From: Ooceraea biroi
Taxonomy: Eukaryota > Arthropoda > Insecta > Hymenoptera > Formicidae
Assembly: GCF_003672135.1 (NCBI RefSeq)
Contig: NC_039515.1
Location: 4,402,001-4,466,000 of the forward strand
Reading direction: 5' to 3'
Length of the DNA stretch: 64,000 nucleotides
Shown: positions 40,506 to 52,900 of the stretch, piece by piece
Layout of the letters: each line of letters starts with the position of its first letter
How positions within the stretch are numbered: the first letter of the stretch is position 1
The notes under the pieces: generated by a model
The model's input: the letters and a program-made list of their open reading frames with translations, nothing else
Databases searched by the model: none
What the model was told of the DNA's origin: nothing
Program-made: the position numbers and the translations under genes

Positions 40506-43500
40506 ATATTGGAAGTTTTTTGAGAAATTCTGTCATGATATTTTTCATAAGATTTTGTTTTGTGTCTATATGCATCTTTCTCACGTGAAATAATCTTTTT
40601 CACGTCATTTTGTTAAGAGAAAAAATTTGAAAAATTTTTCCAACAAATTGTCCACAAACGAAATGTCTTTTTGCAAGATTTGTAGCAGGGGCATCGAATA
40701 GATTAATTATTTCATAACCATTTAAGTAGCATATAAAATGACATACGAATCTTCCGTTGCCATACTTTTTAGTGGGTATTAAAAAGTCCGCCTAGTGTGA
40801 TATTTTAAATCAACAAAGAATTAACTCACGCATATACGTCAGAGACTCCTCGCGTATTTCCGTGGGAGCAGGAACGTTGAAATTTATAGTCCGCGGAGCG
40901 TAGTATTTTTAAATAGGATTTTATCCCTAAAGTAAATCTCCTCTATTTGTACCGTACGATGTAGCCACATGCGGACTAACTTCTATTTATCTAGCAGAGC
41001 AAAACTGTCTTCTTCCCCTCGATTCTTATATTTATTTTGTACGTTCCAGATAGGGAGTACTTCTTTCAACAGAAACTAAAATATCAAAAATAGTAAGAAA
41101 AGAAAAATTTGGAAACCTTCAGTCTCTATTTACTTATTATCATAATTTTTATTAAAAGCGCACTCACCCTTTTGTGTTTATCTTGTCCATGATGTAAGTT
41201 TGCATATAAATGCAATAGTTGCTCAATTTTATACAGATTATAGGATTAAGTAGAACAAAGGAATTGCATACATTTCGGCAGACACATAGATCACAGGAAT
41301 TGTGCAAGAGAACTATGAAGGAAAAGGTGATTAAGAGAATACTATTGCTCGGTATAATAACACGTGAAAAATTGCGAACTTATATGCGCGTGTATATATA
41401 TATATGTGTGTGTCAATAGACAATTGGTATATTTGTACTGAATATAATTTTATTAAACGTTTTAAACATTTTTATTATCAATGTATGAAATTTTTATGAT
41501 TACTTAAAATATTACTTTAAGTATTTTGTTTACACGCAAAAATGTTCGGACATGAACATCTAGAAATACACATGTGCATGCATATATATATGTGTATAGA
41601 GATTTGTATATGTCGCGTATACAAAATGTTCCTCAACTTTGCGTTTATTGCACTTCATTAAAACTCTGATTGATGTCAAATCGACTTTTACTTAAACAAA
41701 GTTGTATTTTTATATATACACTTTTTCAGTATTTAATATTAAATATTTTAAAGTAGCACAATTTTTGTCTCAAGTTTTCAGTAAAATTTATTTTAAAATT
41801 GTTTAACACATCCAGAAATCTGAAACTTCAAAGTAAATGTATTTTTAATTATCTATATTTTAAAAAATCTTGATTTTACTAATCAATTGTTTCAATATTT
41901 TTTTCCTAAGGAAAAATCGGTTTCGAATCGATCAAAGAATCTGAGACACATAAGCGCAGATTTGAAGATATTCTGTATAGGCACGTACATTTTCGTACAT
42001 ATAAAGTCGTAGCTCATTTTGAAAAGTTAGAAAAGTTCCAAGCGGAGTATTAAACATCGAAGCTCAAAGTATCTCTCTATGCTAGATTGTAGAATAAGAA
42101 GAATACGAATCGACTTTCGGTAGCTACACGAGTCGATCGATGATTGAAAGAGTCTAAGTATAACTACATTACTAACAGTGCAGTGAAACACATGCAATGT
42201 ACACCCGTTGCTTGTCAAATCCAATATACGTCGTGCGTTTGAAAGTTTGAAAGTCAACAATTACATGCTTTTTGATCGAGATGATTATGAAACGTAGAGA
42301 ATCTACGTTCTCTCGAAATTTACGATGGTTAATGATGAATTTTTTTGAAAGTATTTTTCATCCAAGATAAATAAATCTTGTTTATTATTAAATTCAATAA
42401 ACTAACAGATAAAACAATAAATTTCAACGCATTGAATAAAATAGTAGCAATTTTCAAATACTCTACATTCCTATTTGCAATCAGGTAATAATTTAAACTA
42501 ATTTTAATGTGAAAATTTTTAAACCATTGAAAATTAAAATTAATATGTTCATTTTGTTTTCCCTAATTTCTCCAATTAGCTTTGCTCAAGAGTGTATCAT
42601 CTACGTCAAAACATTAATCAACGTGTTCTGCTGAAGAAACACAGTCTTACGCCTAGATCTGCCATGGAGACACGAAGGTACACGAAGCAAAGTGGTGAAG
42701 GTACATTGCATTACATTCACGCGTGTCGATGAGGCAAGTACTTTGGTCTTTTCCAAGCTGAAAGGACGCAACAGCCGGAGAACATAGGGGACGTACGGAC
42801 GAGGGCGAAAATAGGGTAAGAACGGCACATACACGATACACACACACGAACGGACGAAAATTGCATGCCGGTTTCATAAGCGCACGCAACGAAGAGGCAA
42901 GATCTCATAAGCTATTCCGTCCCGGCTTATCTTCATCGTAGCATTTAGCGTATAGGTCTTTTACGTGGCATTGCCTTATACAAGAATCCTGAACGACCTG
43001 TTCGATTGTACGTGCGAGTCGCCGTGAACATCTCGGGAACAATCGTATTGTCGTATATTATTATGAAACCGGCGCCGTAGGATTGCCCACGCACACACGC
43101 AGCCGCATACATACAAGGGGAAACAAGTAAAAACGAGCACTCACATATGGACGTTTACGCACATGAGGGGATGTGATTTATCGGCGTCGGAATGGTTCAG
43201 ACGCTTTTTACTTAGCATGTGGGTAATTTCGGCAGATTTATTCCTGTACAATAAATCAAAGGTGATAATAATACAAAAATGAGCGCGACAGTAAGTATAT
43301 ACCAGTAGTAGAGTAACGTGATAATATGTTCGCCGAAATACGCAGAGAGAAGCGGAACATTAATATTCTAATAATTATTATCCGCTGTACCTTCCGTTTG
43401 TACGGGAGTAAATCCGCAGAGGGTGTCCCGCGGGACAAGAGGTATCCCAACCATCTTGGCGCCGACTATACGCTCGACATTACACGGGCTGTATGTACAT

Positions 43501-44157
43501 ACAAAAATAATCGCCGAGCGGCAACGGCACGCCTCAAACGCATCGACGAGCTCCCCGGATGAGGTTTACAAAAGGAAAAATCTTTTGCGGAGGAGGAAGA
43601 GGAAGAAGAGGAGCGAGGAAGGACATTGGTGCGAGGAGGTCTTCATCCCCCTCGTGGGGGACGCCAACTCCTTCACTGAAGCCGCTCTCCGCCTCTCTTG
43701 TCTTCTCCTCTCTTGGTCGTTCTCCGGACGGGATGCACATAGCATGACTAACTACCACGACTAACGAGTCGGGCGAAGTGCCACCGAGGAGAAGCCTTGG
43801 CTAACCGAGCGAGAGAGGGTAGGCACACAACGAAATATTTTCAGATCTAATATTTCAGGCGACGGTTGCAGAAGGGGCGGTCTTTTTTCTTCCCATCCAG
43901 ATTCTCGGATACGTTATCTTTGTATGCCGAATGAATGGATGGATGAATCCTGCGCGCGAAGACGTCGGACATGATCAAAAGCGCGAGCATGAGTACGTAT
44001 ATATGGGACGAGGACTGCTAGAAATAATGAAAATAGCGACTGAGCAGAGAGAGAGAAAGAAGCCCTGTGGCTATTAGACTAAAATCAACGTTTATATAAT
44101 TACTCGTTCCTCAGACTTCTCACGTTCCCGACGATATTCCCCGTTGCCGCACGCGTC

Positions 44158-44184
44158 GAGAGTCTAGACTCTCCTCTCGAGAGG
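44158..44184. repeat. Two adjoining perfect palindromes
   Basis: GAGAGTCTAGACTCTC (16 bp) shares its last base with CCTCTCGAGAGG (12 bp). They lie in a GA/CT-rich area, which raises the chance of coincidence. Confidence 0.6.
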
Positions 44185-45246
44185 GTCGAGATTTTATCTC
44201 CGATGATTACTTAGAGACCGTGGTTTATAAATCACGATAGAGTCTCTCTTTCTCTCCCTCTCTCTCGGAATTTCCGTACGTAACAAATGCAAATGGATAC
44301 CGAAGGAAGGATCTTAGTTGCAGCCTGAGCGACGTAGACGAATCTTGGATATTTGCTTACGATTTAAGTTTAATCGCACGACTTGAATAGCGCAGAGAGA
44401 CACAAGGGTGAGATGAAGCCAGAGAAATGGGTAGAGATGAACGCTTAATGTCGGTAATCAAAGTTGTAAATTGGATCGGAGTTAATCCCTTCCTTTCCCA
44501 AGCTTAATGACAAATAAACAAAGAGAAATACGTACACGTTTAATTAACTTGTCGGATAACTTCAGTTATCCCTGCAGATGTCTTTCTTCAAAAAAATGTT
44601 CGAAATCGAGGGGAATTCGTATAAATCTGTGTAAGTCAGGTTGCAACACGCACGTGGTTGGCGATACTTGAACCCGATCGTACACGTTTGAAAACTCGTA
44701 TGAAGTCGAAAGTCGACAATTTACTGGCTCCCCCTTTCTCTCGTGTTCTTCGCGTTTCTTACCGCGCGGGTGCGTCGTAAAACTCCTTGCATAATCAAAG
44801 AAGGGAAGGTATTCCCCGACTTTCCAGTTAAACTGTGACGATCGATTGCGCATTCCGCGTCGGAACTTACAAACTTAGCGAACCAAGATGTACGACCCGT
44901 TTCGGCGGCAGCTGCCGAAAGCAAGAGAACTCGTGATGCGGCTTGTAGGTCAGTGGACCGCACACGGGAAGCACGTTAATAGAGGATTTTCATTCAGCGT
45001 TCCCGCCGGGCTTCTCGCTCTCGGGGAAAATGAATTTTTCAGAGCGCCAAGCGAGCGAATGAAGGCCGCTTACAAGGCTACCTAGGAGAGCATCAGTCCG
45101 GAATATTTCCCCTAATCGCATTAAGGCCAAACGCCTTCACAGGCCCTCGTAAATACAGCTTCGTTTTTGATTTTCCCTTTTCTTCCCTTTTTTTGTCTTT
45201 CTCTTTTTCCCGTTTTTTCCGCTACAACCGAGTACTGTCATTTTTT

Positions 45247-45266
45247 AAACGGCCGCCCGGCCGTTT
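45247..45266. repeat. GC-rich inverted repeat, 9-bp arms
   Basis: AAACGGCCG and CGGCCGTTT are separated by two bases. It is non-coding, and its function is unknown. Confidence 0.6.
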
Positions 45267-46378
45267 GGCGCGAATGAACGTTGATGCGAATTGATGGGGA
45301 TTGCCGACTATCTGGGGAACTGTGAACGTTTCGCCAGGTCGATGGAGGTTTCCATACATTTTTTATGGGACCACCCGCATATCGAATGACGCCGAGAACG
45401 AGAATTCACGTGATAAGATTGTATAGTTACGATTCTCAGGAAAATGAACTTTTTAGCTGCATTAATGAAAACAGATTATTTGCGTCAGGCGCATGCGAAA
45501 CGAGAAGATCCTTTAATGCTGTGATTGTGTTGTAGCAACCTTTCTCAAAATTTATGATACCGCATGTGTTCATGTATTCCTCGACGTTGTTGCGACAGAA
45601 TCAAAGCCAATTCCGACACTGTTAATGTTTCATGATGAATTAAAACATGTGTAACGAATTTCTGATTACGACACGTACGCCTGTTTTTTTCCTCTGATTT
45701 GTTATTTAAAAAATCAGATTAGAAAGGATATATGTGACTGTGAAAGATAATACATTAAAATATGATAAACTAAAGAAAACGGCTGTGAGCGAATTAAAAT
45801 GTTTTTTGTCTTTCAATTCAACATTTATGATCTTTTATTCCGTTCCTCTAGGTGAACGTCAGCAATTCTGAAAAAAGTGCCCTTAATCTCCCTCTCTCGT
45901 TCTCTCCGTCTCTCTCTTTAAATTCTCTCGTTGCGAAAGTTCGAGCTGCGACCCGTAGTAGGAAAATGCGATTCAGTAACGAGACTTAATCTCCGGGTGT
46001 TGCAAACTGCGACTCACGAAGTTGCCTTACAAGCGGATCCAATTAGGAAGTTTTGCATATTCCGTTAGGTTTCGTGCGGACGCGGTGCGTTTAGAGGCGT
46101 GCGCAAAAAACATACAAATAGGTCCTCAGGATCGTAATCGCGGATTCGCGTAACGATTTCCGTCGTTTGTACGTGACGTGACGGGGATGCATGCAGCGGT
46201 TGTACGAGGTTTTACCGCACGAGACGGTATCATTACGACGAATCGCGGACACGAGCCCTTTCTTCGATGATTCTCACAACGGAAACGTACGCACTTTATT
46301 CGTACTGCATCGAGTATATTTCGTATTCCAAAACGTAACATCTCTCTCCAAACTTAACATCATAAATTAATAAATAAA

Positions 46379-46401
46379 TATATATATATATATATATATA
46401 T
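46379..46401. repeat. (AT)n microsatellite
   Basis: Simple AT dinucleotide tract in intergenic DNA. Confidence 0.85.
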
Positions 46402-47289
46402 TTGTATTTATATATTTTTGTGTGTATTCGCTTATGTTTTGTATAAATGTGTGTCGCTTTTGTAATCTCTAAACGTATTCGGTGTAATGTGCTTACAAGA
46501 GTAAAGATCGTAACTATTATTGCTTCAATTTACAATACTTCGTACGAACGAGGGATCGCCCCTGCTAGTCGCAAAGGGGGGAAAAAATCGGATTTCCGAC
46601 CTGTGTAACGTAATTTGCTCCCTTAAGCGTGTCTTGTGTGGAGGAACGTGTTAACGCAATTCTTAGCAAACATTCTTCGTTCCCTTATCGATAACGCTCT
46701 TATTGTTGCTCGGATTTTAGATTATGAATATTTCGAGGATATTCGAGGACGTCCGGATATTCCTCGGAATCGACTCGGGTATGACTATTGCTCTGTGTAA
46801 TGAGTACTTCGTACATTCGTACTCGGGTACCCGGATGATAAGAATGCTATTTATTTAATCCGATAGAGCGACTGACTAGTAGCCAACAGAGTAGTTTGGT
46901 TGTAAACTTTGAGTCGGTAGAGCTCCTCAGTCTGGAACGGACTTTGCGAAGAGCATTAATCTCTAGGTAGCTAGTAATCTCTCTAGGAGAGGACCTGTAA
47001 TCGACTAACGTGGCGCAGCTTTGATTTGATTTGTCACTACGAAATTCAGACGAATCCGACGAAATGAACGCTCGCCTCGCAAAACCAGGCCACTGCATTC
47101 GCACTGAGCCGGCGGATTTCAACTTGCAATCCTCGAAAATAAATACGGAATCCTCGCTCTCTCTCCCCGTTGTCTTTCTCGTTCTGTCTCTGTTTCTCTG
47201 CGCGGTCCAGCCAGTATAACGTACTCTTATGTTCCCGCACAATTTACATTCCCAGTCAGATTGTGTTCCCTCAGTGAGAATGCATCGTG

Positions 47290-47358
47290 GCTCTCTCTCT
47301 CTTTCTCGCTTTCTCTCTCTTTCGCTCGCGCTCTTTCTCTCTCTCCCTCTCGCGCTCT
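47290..47358. repeat. CT-rich low-complexity tract
   Basis: Imperfect CT and CTTT repeats over about 70 bases. Such GA/CT tracts are often bound by GAGA-type factors in insects, but here this is only a possibility. Confidence 0.7.
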
Positions 47359-47701
47359 AGCAAGGACGCAACTATCTCGGAAGACATTTCATTTTCACTC
47401 GTCCACGGTTGCTTCTGTTTGTCCTGGGGGGATAATTTCAGCGTGTCGTGTCACGGGTGTGCTGTGAACTGCCGGTTTCTCGCGAGGAAAACGCGGCGCA
47501 TTCGTTTCCTCGCTCGGGAGAATTTTGGATGATCCGCTCGCTCGACAACTGCGGGCATCGATCATTTTCAAGCGTCAAGCGGAACGGTAACGTCCATCCA
47601 CTCTCGCGTCTCACAATACACAAACAGTTCGAAACGCGGTGAACGGCCGTCCGTCTCTTCTCCACTTCTTTCCCTCGCCCGTGCCTGTCGAACGAACGTT
47701 A

Positions 47702-47707
47702 TTTATT
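47702..47707 (-). promoter_or_regulatory. Probable poly(A) signal of the LRR gene
   Basis: AATAAA on the minus strand about 300 bases downstream of the LRR protein stop codon. Confidence 0.5.
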
Positions 47708-48009
47708 GCTGAAACGTTTAACATTTTACCACGCGTGCAGCTTCGGTTCGTTGGTCCTCGTACGTCCGCGCCTTGCGTTTCCGCGCCGTCTCCGCAAGCA
47801 TAGAACGCAGCAAGACGCCGAGCGTCGAGGCAACAATCCCCGCGACACTCGGGACAGTTAAGAACCCGCGATACCAAGTTACCGCATCGGGTCCGCTAAC
47901 GACCATAGACCAGCCCTCGGATCTGCTTCGTCCGACCGACCCGACTCCGTTGATTATCGCTACAGTTGAACCCACCATGTTATGACCCTCACCCCGTTCC
48001 TCCCCTGGC

Positions 48010-49947
48010 TCACACGAAGACAACGTGCGGTTTCTCGGAGAGCGTCGGCTGTGGAGGCGGCGGCGGCGGCGGCGGCGACGACGGCGGCGCCGACTCGTAA
48101 TCGTAATCGTACTCGTAATCGTAACCGTAGTCCAGCCGCCGTGGTCCGTTCGATCTGGAAAGGGCGGAAGGGCCGTGAGCGCGATAAAGCGACAGCACTT
48201 CCGGCGGCTCGTCCCGCAGATCAGTCACGTCCGCCACTGCGTATACCCCTTCCTCCGGCTGTTTCCTGTACGGCTGCTCGACGGCGGCATCACGAAGACC
48301 ACCGGCAGAACGGGCGTATCGTGGCGTCTCGTAGATGTTCGTGTCCTGCGGACTATGCTCCGCCGTCGCCGTCGATGACGATGTCATCATCTTGCCGCGC
48401 GGAGAATCGTACGAGATGTCCTCGTTTCTGGCCAACAATCGCCGGCTGTACGACTCGGCGTTCTTGTCCAACTCATTGCCACCCCGGCCGACGTAGACGA
48501 GGAACTCGGGACGGTTCGGCGCGGCGTACGCCAATGTCCGCCTCTTCCGCTTCGCCCGAGTGAGATGTGCGATCAGGGCGAGCACTGTTGCAGCCGCTGC
48601 CAGACAACCAGCGGCCGATAGCGACAAGTACAACGGGCTCAGGCGGCACCGTAGGGCACTCTCGGATAGGGTGATCAGCGCCTTGCCAGCAAACTCCTCG
48701 TCGCTGCAGATGATCTCGTGAGTGTCGAGCTCGAGCCTGGTCTCGTTCCGCCGTTCCTCGGCACGGATGACGTTCCACAGCCAGTGTACCGAGCAGTTGC
48801 ACACCAGTGGATTGCCGCCGACTTGCAGGTGAGTCAGGCCGTCGACCGGAAACTGCGTCGGCTGCAGGGTCGCCAAGTTGCAGTGGCGCAACGAGACCCA
48901 TCTGAGGTAGCGCGCCCCGTACAGGACCCGTGCCGGCAGTTCCTTCAATTCTCGATTGCCGTCCATCGAGATGTGTTCCAGATTCACGTTATCGGCGAAC
49001 GCCCGCGCGTTCACGCTCGTGATCGTACAGTCATTCAGTTCTAGACTCCTCAGCTCGAAGAGGTTGCGAAAGGCCACGGCCTCCAACGAGCCGAGAGGGT
49101 TTGTGCTCAGAATCAAGCCCGTAAGAACGCTCAACCTGGCCAGAGCAGCCGTGGGCACGGACGTCAGATTGTTCCCGGATAGATCCAGATACAGCAGATC
49201 CGGCAAGCGATCAAAGGCGGCATCGGCGATGTACCTGATGACGTTGTTCGACAGATTCAGGGTGGCCAGTGACGGCAGAGATGGCAGGGAATCCCGACCA
49301 AGCTCCAATATCAGATTATCCGACAGATTTATATGCTCCAGACTGGGCGCCAGCGCCAGGTTGGTCGTCGATATTTCCAGCAACGAGTTTTGGCTGAGAA
49401 TCAGGGTACGTATTTTGTGCAGGTTCCTCAGCAGGCCATCGGGCAGACTCGTGATCGAGTTGTCACTGAGATTCAGCACCTCCAGCTCGCTGGTGTACTT
49501 GAACGCCTGCTCGTCCATCCGCGAGATGTTGTTGCCGGCCAGATCCAGCTCTCGAAGAGACGCGAGCCCACGCAGGGCGTTCTTTGCCAGCGTGCGTATC
49601 GCGTTGTTGCTGACGTTCAGCGCGACCAGATTCTGTTGCATGCCAAAGTTCTCCAGGCCAAGCGTGTGAATGAGATTCGAACTGAGGTCGAGACTCTCCA
49701 GGTTCCCATAGAAGCTGAAGGTGAGGTGCACACTGGCCACGCGGTTATTTGACAGGTCCAAGTGGCGGATCTCCGGGTTCAGCTGTATCGGGACGACCTC
49801 GAGGCCGGCGTGGGCGCATGAAGCGCGCAGGCTGTCGTCGTCGCATTCGCATCGCGCCGGACACAAGCCACTAGCCACGGCTGTCATCACGGCGGCCATC
49901 GCTATCGCGATCGGCAGCGTCGACGACGACGGTCCACGTGATGCCAT
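48010..49947 (-). CDS. Leucine-rich-repeat single-pass membrane protein, capricious/tartan type
   Basis: Probably a cell-surface adhesion or recognition protein. The 645 residues comprise: signal peptide (about 1-28); Cys-rich LRR N-cap (29-44, CPARCECDDDSLRASC); 13 full LRRs of 24 residues (about 57-370) plus a capping repeat; C-cap with CNCSVHWLW (383-434); one membrane helix (about 437-462) followed by a basic stop-transfer RAKRKRR; and a cytoplasmic tail of about 180 residues. There is no Ig domain, which argues against kekkon proteins. The N-cap wording (CDDDSL, then VVPIxLNP) matches capricious/tartan. The tail has several Tyr motifs (SYDSP, IYETP), a YDYEYDYDYE run, a proline run and a C-terminal VFV. 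I chose the ATG at 49947 because it is followed by a signal peptide and preceded by tandem 3' splice sites; the open frame reaches 50124 but that part is intron-like. Exact orthology is uncertain. Confidence 0.88.
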   Translation of the reverse strand: MASRGPSSSTLPIAIAMAAVMTAVASGLCPARCECDDDSLRASCAHAGLEVVPIQLNPEIRHLDLSNNRVASVHLTFSFYGNLESLDLSSNLIHTLGLENFGMQQNLVALNVSNNAIRTLAKNALRGLASLRELDLAGNNISRMDEQAFKYTSELEVLNLSDNSITSLPDGLLRNLHKIRTLILSQNSLLEISTTNLALAPSLEHINLSDNLILELGRDSLPSLPSLATLNLSNNVIRYIADAAFDRLPDLLYLDLSGNNLTSVPTAALARLSVLTGLILSTNPLGSLEAVAFRNLFELRSLELNDCTITSVNARAFADNVNLEHISMDGNRELKELPARVLYGARYLRWVSLRHCNLATLQPTQFPVDGLTHLQVGGNPLVCNCSVHWLWNVIRAEERRNETRLELDTHEIICSDEEFAGKALITLSESALRCRLSPLYLSLSAAGCLAAAATVLALIAHLTRAKRKRRTLAYAAPNRPEFLVYVGRGGNELDKNAESYSRRLLARNEDISYDSPRGKMMTSSSTATAEHSPQDTNIYETPRYARSAGGLRDAAVEQPYRKQPEEGVYAVADVTDLRDEPPEVLSLYRAHGPSALSRSNGPRRLDYGYDYEYDYDYESAPPSSPPPPPPPPQPTLSEKPHVVFV

Positions 49948-52900
49948 TCCATATGAGCTCCTCTCTTCGGACTGGAAATGCCCTGCAACGAAAACGAAGA
50001 GCACGTGTCGGTTAAATCGACCCACTTGATGCACTGAAGAAAATTGAGGAAAAGAGAATGATAGCGTGAGGTGATAATAGAAGAAAGGGGAGGGAAAAAT
50101 GCCAATAGGTACCTTGTAGTACAAATTGCTGCAGCAAAAATTGCTTCAAATTCGTCAAGGGACCCGGGAAAATCCGATTGCAATGATATACCCGCAGTAT
50201 CGTTCGCCGCGGGGCACATGTTCACGTATCGCGATATATTTATTATACATTCAATATTTATGGAGTAACGCTTCAAAACACGATGGAAATTACTTCATCA
50301 GCCAGTCCCAATTATCACTTTAATGACCGACAGTTTAATGATATTAACTGCATGTTAATTCTACAATGCATTTGGAAACGCGCCATCCGAGTTCCTCCTC
50401 AATGGAATGATGCAGTAGCATTATCAGTCGGTGCCATTAACGAGGTGACGACAATGCAAAATGTTAATTGCACGAACCCTTAAGGGGACACGGAGGGAAG
50501 GAGTACCTCGACGTGTCGACGGTCCGCACGTGTGCGCGCGGTTCTCTTTTTTTAGTCACATCGTAATTAGAAGATATTTGTTACGCCCGATTGTGTTCCT
50601 TCGTGCGTGCGCGAGAGCATCCTTCGTCCTTTATACGCGCGATTACACGAACGATATCTCTGCGCCATGAAGCCGCAGTAAATGTTTCGAATAAAACCCG
50701 CCGTTAGCTGAAAGACCTTTGTGAGCGGATAACTCGCGAGAGCGTAACTACCTTTTACGTTCGCCGGTTTGCCGCACAGGCTCGATGCAAGTTTATTTAC
50801 GGACACCTGCACGTTCATTCGCGTTCAGATTTCGCGCTGCCACGTTGCCGCACAACCCGGGATACGTCTGACACGACGCAGTTTGTGTGTCAACTGTTTT
50901 ACGCGCACCCTCCGCAGGCGGGTAAATAACGCCACCCACTCGTGACATAAAAAGGGAGATGACAAACTGGCCTCGAAAGAGAAGTGGATATTAAATTTGC
51001 GTCTACGCCCGGCTAAATTTACTGCGCGCGGTTAATTAAATCGCGACAGATTTCGCCGGTGCTCACCCGTTTTCAACCTGGCTGACTTTCCAGCATTCTC
51101 TGACGCGCGATACAATCGTCCGCTGCAAGGACAATCAGGTTGATTAGCGCGTAAATTGCCCCCAGTGCGTACTCACGTATAAAATAAGAATCCTTCAATG
51201 GGAACGACTGATGATACTAATTAAAGGAAAATGACTGTACGAGCCCGAATTTAAATGGAGACATAATTGTGACTCGGCAACGGCTTTCAGTGATTATAAA
51301 TGCAGGAAAGAAAATTATAAGTTATGAATATTGTTAAGATACGATGATACTCGTTTTGCTTTTAATAGTTGTTAAGTTGTCTGTCGCAGATTCCATAGAA
51401 AGTGACGAAGATAAAGTTGGGAAACATCGCATTATATTTGTTCCACTGTTATCTGAGTTCAGGAAGTCACCTTAGAGAGATTAAATTTGTGTCAACTCTA
51501 TATTAGCTTGTTTTACATTTGTACATAATAAAAATAATATTTGTCATGTCAGTTTACACATCAATGCGTATTTCCTTCATGTTGTCCTTAGATGAAGAAA
51601 TACAGCGGAACCGTCCTGCAAAGGCTTCAACGAAAGTTGGAGTAACAAGAAAACGATACGTTTGCCAAGCGTTTATTTCAGAACACGGTGCATCCTTCCT
51701 TGGTAAATTTATCCACAAAACAAGCAATTCGACGAGTCGCTGTTCGTATTTCACGTGGAAGCACAATGTACTCGGTCTATTGCGATGATATTAAGACTTG
51801 GGAAATTTACTAGGCGACAAGATAAACAATGCTCAAGCCATTAATATTTCGTTAAAGCCATCACAAAAAAGTTATGTTGCAACTCTCGTTCTAAGCATTG
51901 ACGAATGTATATTCTCGCGAACAATTAAGATGTTTTACACTGGAAAATAGAAAAAGTAATAAATGCGGAAATATTCTTTCTTATTTTTCCAGATGCAACT
52001 GATTTAAACAATTCAACAAAATAATGTTTGAGTGAGTAAATAATTTCTAGACATTTAGAACCTTTTTTACGAATAATATTACTGCGACTCTCTCCCTTTT
52101 CTCTTGCTGCTTCTCATTTCCGAAAAGTTGGCCACACATCACGTTCAAAATATACTCCGAAATTCCAATCTAATACACACGCATAACTTGCCGGTGGATT
52201 GAAAATCGATACTAGATTAGCTCGTCAATCTAACCGCGGCAGCCTCACATAGTCGCATCAGTCTCGTAATGATATATGTGCCTATAATCAGGCACAAAAG
52301 CACTTTGTACGTGGAAAACATGATTCGCGGCGAGATGCGTGCTGAAAACGTTACAACAGTTGTTGGCGGTCCGACAACGCGATTGCGATCGTTACAATCC
52401 GTGCCAGGATCGCGGGGAGAGCAGCGTGCAACCAACGGGATATTACGCATTGCGCCAGTGATAATTTCGATCCCATAGCGAGATTTCTGGCAAGTGTTCC
52501 TGCGCGTCTAGAAGAATTCCCCAATATCCTCGTTTCGGTAAGTGCTGGCGCGCCAGTAATTTTTCATGTCTCTTTTTCCGCGCACCACCAAGATAACAAA
52601 TGGCGCTGATCTCACTGTCATGTATAATGCACAGATTTACAGCGTCCCGCTATCTGACACAGCTATATGTCCAAAGCCACCCTCCCATCCCAGGAGGAGC
52701 CCGCGCCACCGCGTCCACAAAAAATGCAGCGGACGCTAACATCCGCGGCAAGTAATATCCCGTATGGCGACGCGCGTCATTTTCTCCGGGAAATCGGACG
52801 CCCTTTTTTATGTCATTCTCTCTCTCTCTCTTTATACCTCGTAACGGCCGCGCCGGAATGGGGGCGTTTTTCGGCCGCTGAATATCGCCGAGAGGAAGAA

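Larger units (their letters stand above)
40271..48009. other. Long intergenic region, no gene recognised
   Basis: The first 2.3 kb is AT-rich. From about 42.6 kb the DNA becomes CpG- and GC-richer, with purine- or pyrimidine-rich runs. Open frames are short, overlap on several frames and show no family. Contained structure: adjacent perfect palindromes at 44158-44184, a hairpin palindrome at 45247-45266, an AT microsatellite at 46379-46401 and a CT-rich tract at 47290-47358. The right end is the 3' UTR of the LRR gene. Confidence 0.6.

Noticed and set aside
43423..43764. Plus-strand open frame of 113 codons
   Set aside because: Contains a Lys/Arg run from a purine-rich tract and overlaps other frames; no family or splice support.
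47982..48563. Plus-strand open frame of 193 codons rich in Arg and Ala
   Set aside because: Shadow of the LRR gene's repetitive, GC-rich tail on the opposite strand.
49948..50124. In-frame N-terminal extension of the LRR protein
   Set aside because: It would bury the signal peptide, is pyrimidine-rich like an intron end, and runs through two good 3' splice sites.
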